Under the pieces are notes generated by a model. The model made no database searches. It was given only the letters and a program-made list of their open reading frames with translations, and was not told the DNA's origin. From Rudaea sp. (GTDB lineage: Bacteria; Pseudomonadota; Gammaproteobacteria; Xanthomonadales; Rhodanobacteraceae): DNA of 11,492 bases. This document shows positions 1-5,346 of this stretch, piece by piece. Made by a program: the position numbers and the translations under genes. The stretch is from assembly GCA_025934455.1 (NCBI GenBank), contig JAICYA010000026.1, forward strand, positions 1 to 11,492, given 5' to 3'. Position 1 is the stretch's first letter, and each line of letters starts with the position of its first letter.

Positions 1-153
1 GCGCTCAAGGCCATGGTCGGCGCGCCGAACCAGAAGATCATGCTGTTGCCGATGGAGGCGACCGGCGTGCTCGGTTCGCTGGCCGGCATCGCGGAACTGG
101 CCAAGTCCAGCCTAAGCGAACAACAGGCTGCCAAACCCGTGGCGAAAGCCTGA
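1..153 (+). CDS. SPFH/band-7 (QmcA/stomatin-like) protein, C-terminal fragment
   Basis: The window opens inside a reading frame that runs 50 codons to a TGA at 151-153. The visible peptide contains 'PNQKIMLLPMEATGVLGSL' followed by an alanine/lysine-rich tail. This 'K-(I/V)-x-L-(L/M)-P-x-E-x-(T/S)' segment near the C-terminus is typical of bacterial SPFH/band-7 proteins of the QmcA/YbbK type, which are membrane-anchored and form oligomeric microdomain assemblies that modulate membrane proteases. The N-terminal membrane anchor and the band-7 domain lie outside the window, so the identification rests on this short stretch and on the neighbour: an NfeD protein starts one base after the stop, which is the classic partner arrangement (qmcA-ybbJ in Escherichia coli). 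The tight spacing implies one transcript and probable translational coupling. The family call is fairly secure; a specific gene name is not. Confidence 0.75.
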   Translation, partial: ALKAMVGAPNQKIMLLPMEATGVLGSLAGIAELAKSSLSEQQAAKPVAKA

Positions 154-154
154 C

Positions 155-598
155 ATGCTCGAGAATCTGACCTTGCACTACGGTTGGTGGCTGCTCGCGC
201 TGGTGCTGATCGGCGCGGAATTGATGGCGCCGGGATTCTTCATGCTCTGGATCGGCATGGCCGCGGCGGCGCTGGGCGTGGTGCTGATCTTCGTGCCGCA
301 GATGTCGTTCGGCATGCAGGCGGTCGTGTTCGCCGTGTTCGCCGTGATCAGCTGCTATGTGTACTGGCGCTTCGTGCGTCATGCAATGAGCGAGGTTTCC
401 GACCAGCCGCGCCTGAACCGTCGCGCCGAGCAATACATCGGCCGCCGCTTCGTGCTGGAAACCGCCATCGTCAACGGCCAGGGCAAGGCGCGCGTCGGCG
501 ACTCGCTGTGGCTGGCCGAGGGTCCCGATCTTCCGGCCGGATCGCCGGTCGAGGTCGTCGGCGTGGATGGCTCGACGCTCAAGGTCAAGGCGGCGTAA
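155..598 (+). CDS. NfeD family membrane protein (YbbJ-like short form)
   Basis: This 147-residue protein has three hydrophobic segments (about residues 11-30, 32-49 and 53-73) followed by a soluble C-terminal domain (about 90-147) of the OB-fold kind. The N-terminal motif 'GAELMAPGFFMLWIGMAA' is characteristic of short NfeD/YbbJ proteins. The C-terminal run 'GRRFVLETAIVNGQGKARVG' with 'GDSLW' matches the NfeD beta-barrel. Proteins of this family sit in the inner membrane and pair with SPFH proteins; in E. coli YbbJ is the partner of QmcA and is tied to membrane protein quality control. The ATG comes one base after the upstream stop (TGA-C-ATG), so the two genes are probably co-transcribed and coupled; no strong Shine-Dalgarno is visible. 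The long NfeD form with an N-terminal ClpP-like serine protease domain is ruled out by length. Confidence 0.88.
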   Translation: MLENLTLHYGWWLLALVLIGAELMAPGFFMLWIGMAAAALGVVLIFVPQMSFGMQAVVFAVFAVISCYVYWRFVRHAMSEVSDQPRLNRRAEQYIGRRFVLETAIVNGQGKARVGDSLWLAEGPDLPAGSPVEVVGVDGSTLKVKAA

Positions 599-634
599 TC
601 CGGCATCCGTTCCGGGTCCGGGGTCGCATTCGAC

Positions 635-640
635 TACAAT
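635..640 (+). promoter_or_regulatory. Candidate -10 element of the gcvT promoter
   Basis: TACAAT sits 31 bp before the gcvT start, in the context 'cgactacaatgcgc', which resembles many sigma70 -10 regions of GC-rich gammaproteobacteria. At 17 bp upstream (612-617) the sequence is CCGGGT, so no consensus -35 is present. The predicted transcript leader is only about 24 nt, too short to hold a glycine riboswitch. The gcvT Shine-Dalgarno GGAG is at 659-662, eight bases before the ATG at 671. Confidence 0.5.
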
Positions 641-670
641 GCGCGCCGAATTTCGTCCGGAGCCAAAACG

Positions 671-1756
671 ATGACCCAGCAAACCGTTCTCAACGCCACC
701 CATCGCGCGCACGGCGCCAAGATGGTCGACTTCGGCGGCTGGGACATGCCGCTCAACTACGGCTCGCAGATCGAGGAGCACCATGCCGTGCGCCGCGACG
801 CCGGCATGTTCGATGTCTCGCACATGACCGTGGTCGACCTGCACGGGGCGAAGACGCGGGATTTCCTGCGCCACCTCTTCGCCAACAGTGTCGACAAGCT
901 GAAAACGCCGGGCAAGGCACTGTACTCGTGCATGCTCGACGAGAACGGCGGCGTCATCGACGACTTGATCGTCTATTTCCTGGCCGAGGACTTCTTCCGC
1001 GTCGTCGTCAACGCGGCCACGCACGACAAGGACCTGGCCTGGATCAACCAGCAGGCGAAGGCGTTCGGCGTGTCCGTGACCGAACGCGCGGACCTGGCCA
1101 TGATCGCCGTGCAGGGCCCGAATGCGCGCGCCAAGGTGCATTCCTTGTTGAGTGACGCGACGCGTGCCAAGGCCGAGAAGCTGGGCAAGTTCGTCGCCTG
1201 CGAGGGCGATGGTCTATTCATCGCCCGCACCGGCTACACCGGCGAGGATGGCTACGAGATCATCGTGCCCGAGGCACAAGCCGTCGATTTGTGGAACCGG
1301 CTCGCCGCGGCGGGCGTAAAGCCGGCAGGCCTTGGCGCGCGCGACACGCTGCGCCTGGAAGCCGGCATGAACCTGTACGGTCAGGACATGGACGAGTCCA
1401 TCTCGCCCTGGGAGGCAGGGCTGGCCTGGACCGTGACGCTGGACGAGGGCCGCGATTTCATCGGCCGCGCCGCGCTGGAAAAGCAGAAGGCCGAAGGCGT
1501 CCGCCGCATCATGGTCGGCATGGTCATGGACGACAAGGGCGTGCTGCGCCACGGCCAGCGCGCCGTAACCGCGCACGGCGACGGCGAGATCCTGTCCGGC
1601 ACGTTCTCGCCGACGCTGGGCAAGGCAATCGCGTTCGCGCGCGTACCCGCCGGCACCGGCGACAGCGCCCAGGTGGACATCCGCGGCAAGCTGGTGCCGG
1701 TGCGCGTGGTGAAATATCCTTTCGTGCGCGACGGCAAGGCGATCGAAGGCATTTGA
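671..1756 (+). CDS. gcvT: Glycine cleavage system aminomethyltransferase (T protein)
   Basis: This 361-residue protein is the T protein of the glycine cleavage system. It moves the methylene group from the aminomethyl-lipoyl arm of GcvH onto tetrahydrofolate, releasing ammonia and giving 5,10-methylene-tetrahydrofolate in the cytoplasm. Family signatures are plain: '[10 protein letters not shown]' (21-30), '[10 protein letters not shown]' (43-52), '[10 protein letters not shown]' (93-102, holding the conserved aspartate implicated in catalysis), '[13 protein letters not shown]', '[16 protein letters not shown]' and 'FIGRAAL'. The length is normal for bacterial GcvT (about 360-370). The ATG at 671 has a GGAG eight bases upstream and matches the usual N-terminus ('T-x-L-N-A-x-H'). 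gcvH follows 63 bp downstream; gcvP is absent here, so it must lie elsewhere in the genome. No truncation or missing key residue was noticed. Confidence 0.97.
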   Translation: MTQQTVLNATHRAHGAKMVDFGGWDMPLNYGSQIEEHHAVRRDAGMFDVSHMTVVDLHGAKTRDFLRHLFANSVDKLKTPGKALYSCMLDENGGVIDDLIVYFLAEDFFRVVVNAATHDKDLAWINQQAKAFGVSVTERADLAMIAVQGPNARAKVHSLLSDATRAKAEKLGKFVACEGDGLFIARTGYTGEDGYEIIVPEAQAVDLWNRLAAAGVKPAGLGARDTLRLEAGMNLYGQDMDESISPWEAGLAWTVTLDEGRDFIGRAALEKQKAEGVRRIMVGMVMDDKGVLRHGQRAVTAHGDGEILSGTFSPTLGKAIAFARVPAGTGDSAQVDIRGKLVPVRVVKYPFVRDGKAIEGI

Positions 1757-1778
1757 CTTCACCCTGCCTGTTCGTGTG

Positions 1779-1784
1779 TAAAAT
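1779..1784 (+). promoter_or_regulatory. Candidate -10 element of a separate gcvH promoter
   Basis: TAAAAT in the gcvT-gcvH gap is a good -10 hexamer in an otherwise GC-rich region. A TTGACT at 1753-1758, overlapping the gcvT stop codon, is the nearest -35-like hexamer, but the 20-bp spacer is longer than optimal. Together they suggest that gcvH may have its own start in addition to read-through from gcvT. The gcvH Shine-Dalgarno AGGA is at 1808-1811. Confidence 0.4.
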
Positions 1785-1819
1785 CGGCACAGCGACATCC
1801 GTCATCCAGGACCACGGCA

Positions 1820-2218
1820 ATGAATGAAATTCCCGGCGATCTGAAATTCATGAAGTCCCACGAGTGGGCGCGTGTCGAGGACAACGGCACGGTGACCATC
1901 GGCATCTCCGACCATGCACAGGGCCTGCTCGGCGACCTGGTCTACGTCGAACTGCCCAGCGTCGGCGACGACGTGACCGCCGGCAATGCCTGCGCCGTGG
2001 TCGAGTCGGTCAAGGCCGCGTCGGACGTCTACGCGCCTGTTTCCGGAAAAGTGGTTTCGGTCAACAGCGCGCTTGCAGACAAGCCCGAAACGATCAACGA
2101 AGACGCCTTCGGCGAAGGTTGGATCTTGATGGTCAAGCCGAGCAACCTCGCCGAGGAAAGTGAAGAGCTACTCGATCCGGATGCCTACGCCGAGTTGATC
2201 GAAAGCGAAGAGCACTGA
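1820..2218 (+). CDS. gcvH: Glycine cleavage system H protein (lipoyl carrier)
   Basis: This 132-residue protein is the H protein of the glycine cleavage system, the lipoylated shuttle that carries the aminomethyl group from GcvP to GcvT and is reoxidised by lipoamide dehydrogenase. The lipoylation motif is intact: '[17 protein letters not shown]', with the modified lysine at residue 65. The N-terminal '[10 protein letters not shown]', the '[19 protein letters not shown]' strand region and the C-terminal '[12 protein letters not shown]' are all standard. Length is usual for the family (about 125-135). The ATG at 1820 has AGGA eight bases upstream. It lies 63 bp after gcvT in the same direction and is likely expressed with it, possibly with a second promoter in the gap. 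A long gene-free stretch follows. No oddities were seen. Confidence 0.97.
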   Translation: MNEIPGDLKFMKSHEWARVEDNGTVTIGISDHAQGLLGDLVYVELPSVGDDVTAGNACAVVESVKAASDVYAPVSGKVVSVNSALADKPETINEDAFGEGWILMVKPSNLAEESEELLDPDAYAELIESEEH

Positions 2219-2277
2219 CGATCGATCGCGCCGGTTTTCCGCCGCGGCGAGCACGCGAAAAAATTCTCCGAAACTTC

Positions 2278-2310
2278 CATCGCGCGCGTCGAGTTCCGAC
2301 GCGCGCGATG
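2278..2310. terminator. Perfect 14-bp hairpin downstream of gcvH (possible terminator)
   Basis: CATCGCGCGCGTCG (2278-2291) is followed by a 5-nt loop AGTTC and its exact reverse complement (2297-2310). The hairpin starts 60 bp after the gcvH stop. It is very stable, but neither side has a clean U-tract (the following bases are CGTTTGTGCG), so it may act as an RNA 3'-end stabiliser, as an imperfect terminator or as a protein-binding palindrome. The palindrome is certain; its role is inferred. Confidence 0.5.
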
Positions 2311-2631
2311 CGTTTGTGCGTCCGCGAAAGTTGCGCAGTTTTGCGCAAATGGTGCGTTCGAGTGCATCGATTCGACGTCGGCTGGAAATTTTTTTTCGGG
2401 GCAGGCCGGGCACGAGCGGTGCGCATTTGCGCTCACTGCGCGCGTCGTGGCGAGCGCACGCGACGACGAATGCGATTCGAGCGTGATTTCGATCAAGCAT
2501 TCGCGTGGCGCGTTTGCGCGCACGGCGTGCGATCGTGTGCACATACCTGCAAGCCGCATATTTGCTTGCTCTGCGCCGGTTCGCGACCGATCGCGCGCAC
2601 CGCGCCGCGTTGCATTCGTGTATGGAAGTTA

Positions 2632-2647
2632 AGACGTATAGACGGCC
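2632..2647 (+). promoter_or_regulatory. Possible MetJ operator (two adjacent met-box-like octamers)
   Basis: AGACGTAT (2632-2639) and AGACGGCC (2640-2647) lie end to end. They match the MetJ recognition octamer AGACGTCT at 7 and 6 of 8 positions. MetJ dimers bind arrays of two or more such 8-bp boxes side by side. The flanking octamers (2624-2631 and 2648-2655) match at only about 4 of 8. The site is about 107 bp upstream of the -35 of the metJ promoter, farther than a typical operator, so direct autorepression from here is uncertain. Confidence 0.4.
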
Positions 2648-2754
2648 ATATGGATAAATTGACACCACTCCGGCGACCGCTTGCCGTTGTTGCAATCCGC
2701 TTTGGATGGGTGCGGCGCGGGTTGTCCGTGGCCGGCGCCGCACGCACAAACCTG

Positions 2755-2783
2755 TTGACACGGAAAAAATCCGGGAATAATTT
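2755..2783 (+). promoter_or_regulatory. metJ promoter (sigma70 type)
   Basis: TTGACA at 2755-2760 is a consensus -35, followed by a 17-bp spacer and TAATTT at 2778-2783 as -10. This is the best promoter in the window. Transcription would start near 2790, giving a leader of roughly 27 nt. The leader holds an 8-bp direct repeat, GCGTAACA, at 2792-2799 and 2803-2810 (11-bp period), which could be an operator. Because the -10 ends at 2783, an alternative TTG start at 2784 can be dismissed. Confidence 0.75.
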
Positions 2784-2816
2784 TTGCCACGGCGTAACAC
2801 ACGCGTAACAGGATTT

Positions 2817-3161
2817 ATGGCGCGAGAGAAGTTCGTACAACCTTACATAGAACACGGCCACAAATCAGTCGCCGTGAAAAAGGTGACGGTGTCGATACCG
2901 CTTCACGTACTCAGACTTCTCTCCGATGAACGCACACGCCGGCAAGTGAACAATCTCAGGCACGCGACGAACAGCGATCTGCTGTGCGAAGCGTTCCTGC
3001 ACGCTTTTACTGGGCAGCAACTACCAACTGACGAGGAGCTAAGACGCGATATGGCTATGAAGAAAGCTGCAAAAAAGAAACCCGCTAAGAAGGCCGCCAA
3101 GAAGACTGTGAAGGCCAAGGCCGCCAAGAAGACCGCACGCAAGACCGCGAAGAAGAAGTAA
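2817..3161 (+). CDS. metJ: Methionine repressor MetJ with a lysine/alanine-rich histone H1-like tail
   Basis: Residues 1-79 of this 114-residue protein are clearly MetJ, the ribbon-helix-helix repressor that binds met boxes with S-adenosylmethionine as corepressor. The DNA-contacting strand is '[12 protein letters not shown]' (21-32), and '[17 protein letters not shown]' and '[16 protein letters not shown]' (55-70) are near-identical to E. coli MetJ. The N-terminal 'PYIEHGHKS' also matches. The E. coli C-terminal helix region (ending 'NPETWEY') is missing. Instead, residues 81-114 form a tail of 17 Lys, 10 Ala, 3 Thr, one Arg and few others, like AlgP/histone H1-like bacterial proteins. The ATG at 2817 is preceded by AGGA (2810-2813, short spacing) and a consensus promoter. 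The tail may add nonspecific DNA affinity (inference). The frame is unbroken between domains, so this is not an obvious frameshift; the GAGGAG at 3033-3038 before ATG 3051 leaves open internal initiation of the tail alone. Confidence 0.93.
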   Translation: MAREKFVQPYIEHGHKSVAVKKVTVSIPLHVLRLLSDERTRRQVNNLRHATNSDLLCEAFLHAFTGQQLPTDEELRRDMAMKKAAKKKPAKKAAKKTVKAKAAKKTARKTAKKK

Positions 3162-3321
3162 GCAACACTTCTCGCAAGGCAATACACTGGCTCAATTACT
3201 AGGCGCAAGGATTCGCCTGAGCCGACCGGACGAGGGTTCAGCGTCCGGATTCGCCCGGAACCGGATTCATTCGATGACCGCGGCGGGAAAGTTCACTACT
3301 ACATCTTTGATAAATCGGTTC

Positions 3322-3355
3322 ACTCTCCCTGTGACTTGCCCAGCGCAGGGAGAGT
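3322..3355 (+). terminator. 10-bp hairpin downstream of metJ, possible weak terminator
   Basis: ACTCTCCCTG (3322-3331) and CAGGGAGAGT (3346-3355) are exact reverse complements around a 14-nt loop. CCTTATCC follows rather than a U-run, so it is not a classic intrinsic terminator. Its right arm overlaps a second hairpin, GAGTCC-TTATCC-GGACTC (3352-3369), extended by two more pairs after a bulged A; the two cannot form fully at once. Confidence 0.45.
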
Positions 3356-3394
3356 CCTTATCCGGACTCCCGCTCCCTTTCCCATCTCAATACC

Positions 3395-3423
3395 CTCCGC
3401 GCTGTGACGCAGTCGGAGTTTTT
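3395..3423 (+). terminator. Intrinsic terminator upstream of the GH44 gene
   Basis: CTCCG (3395-3399) pairs with CGGAG (3414-3418), with an inner CTG/CAG pairing across TGACG, and the stem is followed directly by TTTTT (3419-3423). This is the clearest rho-independent terminator shape in the window. It lies 234 bp after metJ and 47 bp before the GH44 start, so it could end the metJ transcript or attenuate a leader of the hydrolase gene. Confidence 0.6.
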
Positions 3424-3469
3424 CGCGTATCCGCTCGCCTAGGCTGGCTCCGTTTTCGGGAGCACTCGG

Positions 3470-5134
3470 ATGCGCAAGATTCTCGGACTCGTGGCCGGGC
3501 TGTGGTCCGGTGCCGCTGCGGCTGCCGCGGTCAACGTCAGCATCGATCTGACCGCAAACGTGCATCCGTTCAGCCCGCGGATTTTCGGCGTGGCCTATGG
3601 TGACGCCGCGCGCAATGCGCAGATGGGTTACACCGTGGATCGATGGGGCGGCAATTCGACCACGCGCTACAACTGGCAGGTGGATTTCCACAACACGGCC
3701 AACGACTACTATTTCGAGAACATTCCGGATTGCACGGCGCCGACGTGCATTGGCACGCCGCCCGCTGGTAATTCCGCCGATACGTTTCTGAGCGGCGCGT
3801 TCAGCGCGGGCGCGCAGCCGCTGCTGACGATTCCGACCATCGGCTGGACGCCGCGGTCGGACAGTGCGAAGCAGCACCCCTACACGGTCGGATTTTCGGT
3901 GGCGAAGTACGGTGCTCAGCAGTCGGTCGATCCCTGGGATACCAACGCCGGCAACGGCTATTACGCCAATGGGACGTCGATCACCGGAAACGATCCCGCT
4001 GACACGTCCGTAGCCGCATCGCCGTCTTTCGAGCAAGCCTGGATCGCGCACCTTCAATCCGCGTTCGGCACCGCCGCAAACGGTGGCGTGAAATTCTTCA
4101 CGCTCGACAACGAAGTGATGTTGTGGAATTCCACGCACCGCGATGTGCATCCGCTGCCTCCGACCTACGATGAAATCTGGAACAAGACCGTCGCCTATGC
4201 CGGCGCGATCAAGCAGCAGGAGCCGAACGCGCTGGTCACCGGCCCGGTGACCTGGGGCTACTGCGACCTGTTCGGATCGGCGGCGGATAATTGCGTCGAT
4301 GGCACCGATCGCCAGAACTACGGTGGCCTGGCGTTCGTCGCCTGGTATCTGCAGCAGGTCTGCGCGTACCAGGCCCAGCACGGCGTGCGCCTCGTCGACT
4401 ATCTGGACCTGCACTATTACCCGCAAGGCACCAATGTCTCGCTCAGCGACGCGGACGATCCGACGACTGCGGGTCTGCGCCTGCGTTCGCTCAAGGAACT
4501 CTACGATCCGGCCTGGGTGTCCGAATCCTGGATCGCCGACCTGGGCGATGCCGACAACAACCATTACGACAAACCCGACCTGATCCCGCGTGCGCGCGCC
4601 TGGATCGCCCAGTACTGCCCCGGCACGCGACTGGCGATCACCGAGTACAACTGGGGCAACGACAACACGGTCAGTGGCGCGGTCGCCCAGGCCGAGGCGC
4701 TGGCGATCTTCGCGCGCGAAGGTGTCGACCTGGCCACGCGCTGGATCGCGCCGGTCGCCAACACGCAGGCGGAAAAGGCGTTCGCCATTTTCCTGGACTA
4801 CGACGGCGCCGGCGGCCGCGTGCAGGGCGACAGCGTCGGCGCGACGAGCGCCAATGTCGACCAGGTCGGCGCCTACGCCTTCCACGGCAATGCGCGTGCG
4901 TTCGTGCTGCTGACCAACAAGGACACGGTCGCCCACGATGTGGCGTTGAGTTTCAACACCAGCCATAGCGCCGCCTGGAAACTTTATGGCTTCACCGGGG
5001 CCAGCGCACTGGCACAAACCGGCAGCGGCAATATCTCTGCCGGCACGTTGACCTTGTCCGCGCTGCCGGCGCTGTCCGCCAATCTTCTCGTGATTCCCGA
5101 CGACGACGAGATCTTCAAGGACGGATTCCAGTAA
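3470..5134 (+). CDS. Secreted GH44-like glycoside hydrolase (endo-beta-glucanase/xyloglucanase family)
   Basis: This 554-residue protein begins with a signal peptide (basic 'MRK', hydrophobic core, 'AAAAAA' near residue 20), so it is exported. It follows the glycoside hydrolase family 44 pattern: 'HPFSPRIFGVAYG' (32-44), 'RWGGNSTTRYNWQ' (58-70), 'FFTLDNEVMLWNSTHRDVHP' (209-228), 'VDYLDLHYYPQ' (309-319) and 'LAITEYNWG' (388-396). By family analogy the acid/base would be Glu215 (in DNE) and the nucleophile Glu392 (in TEYN), with spacing close to that known in GH44. A beta-sandwich domain would occupy about 430-540. GH44 enzymes cleave beta-1,4-glucans such as cellulose derivatives, xyloglucan or glucomannan; the substrate here is not determined. 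The last residues, 'DDDEIFKDGFQ', look like a short C-terminal tag. The start is supported by GGGAG seven bases upstream. No other polysaccharide genes lie nearby. Confidence 0.82.
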   Translation: MRKILGLVAGLWSGAAAAAAVNVSIDLTANVHPFSPRIFGVAYGDAARNAQMGYTVDRWGGNSTTRYNWQVDFHNTANDYYFENIPDCTAPTCIGTPPAGNSADTFLSGAFSAGAQPLLTIPTIGWTPRSDSAKQHPYTVGFSVAKYGAQQSVDPWDTNAGNGYYANGTSITGNDPADTSVAASPSFEQAWIAHLQSAFGTAANGGVKFFTLDNEVMLWNSTHRDVHPLPPTYDEIWNKTVAYAGAIKQQEPNALVTGPVTWGYCDLFGSAADNCVDGTDRQNYGGLAFVAWYLQQVCAYQAQHGVRLVDYLDLHYYPQGTNVSLSDADDPTTAGLRLRSLKELYDPAWVSESWIADLGDADNNHYDKPDLIPRARAWIAQYCPGTRLAITEYNWGNDNTVSGAVAQAEALAIFAREGVDLATRWIAPVANTQAEKAFAIFLDYDGAGGRVQGDSVGATSANVDQVGAYAFHGNARAFVLLTNKDTVAHDVALSFNTSHSAAWKLYGFTGASALAQTGSGNISAGTLTLSALPALSANLLVIPDDDEIFKDGFQ

Positions 5135-5162
5135 CGCCGCGGGTTGGTGGCGGCGCGTTCGT

Positions 5163-5201
5163 GTCCGCCAAGGATTCCGCGGACCGGGCGACACCGGCCC
5201 G
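5163..5201 (+). terminator. Tandem hairpins after the GH44 gene, possible weak terminator
   Basis: GTCCGC (5163-5168) pairs with GCGGAC (5179-5184), and CGGGC (5185-5189) pairs immediately after with GCCCG (5197-5201). No U-tract follows, so this may be a transcript 3'-end structure rather than an intrinsic terminator. The rest of the gap to 5346 shows no gene or convincing promoter for the following TonB-family gene. Confidence 0.3.
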
Positions 5202-5346
5202 CATTTGCGGCAGCCGTCACAGTGCGCTACCTTGTGCATACCGCGCTGTGGCCGAGTCAGGGGGCCGAGGTGCCCGTTGACGCGGTTGGCCAGGAAGTTG
5301 CAGGCGAAAAGGCGCGGTTCCATTTCCTTCAGCGGACTTTCCGATC

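Larger units (their letters stand above)
2219..2816. other. 598-bp gene-free stretch upstream of metJ
   Basis: No credible gene was found on either strand. The open frames that cross it encode Cys/Arg-rich peptides with no family resemblance and overlap one another. It contains the 14-bp hairpin at 2278-2310, three small palindromes of the form GCGC-(A)-TTT-GCGC starting at 2333, 2421 and 2508, a run of eight T (about 2390-2397), a possible pair of met boxes at 2632-2647 next to an exact CCATATGG palindrome (2646-2653), and the metJ promoter at its end. It has the look of regulatory or structural DNA. A small RNA cannot be excluded, but no recognised RNA family was identified. Confidence 0.6.
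3162..3469. other. 308-bp structured intergenic stretch between metJ and the GH44 gene
   Basis: No gene is supported here. It contains a 7-bp hairpin (CCGGACG 3226-3232 with CGTCCGG 3242-3248), a 10-bp hairpin at 3322-3355, a competing hairpin at 3352-3369 that uses part of the same right arm, and a U-tract terminator at 3395-3423. The Shine-Dalgarno GGGAG of the next gene is at 3458-3462. No convincing promoter for the downstream gene was identified. The region could combine the metJ terminator with a regulated leader for the hydrolase. Confidence 0.55.

Noticed and set aside
599..670. Glycine riboswitch before gcvT
   Set aside because: The gap is only 72 bp and the likely leader about 24 nt, too short for even a single glycine aptamer with its switch, and no such folding was apparent.
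38..1141. Long minus-strand open frame opposite nfeD and gcvT
   Set aside because: It is antisense to two confidently identified genes, is His/Arg/Asp-rich in the way of a codon-bias shadow, and shows no family motif.
2308..2808. Forward open frame of 166 codons in the metJ upstream region
   Set aside because: The product is Cys/Arg-rich with no family features, has no good ribosome-binding site, and spans the metJ promoter.
2784..2816. TTG start adding 11 residues to MetJ
   Set aside because: It lies immediately after the -10 element, so it would precede the expected transcription start. The ATG at 2817 matches the MetJ N-terminus.
3320..5323. 667-codon minus-strand open frame opposite the GH44 gene, including a Cys-rich start near 5200
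   Set aside because: It overlaps an intact secreted hydrolase with a signal peptide and catalytic motifs. Composition is Arg/Gly/Val-rich with no recognisable domain; the apparent CxxC near its start is isolated.
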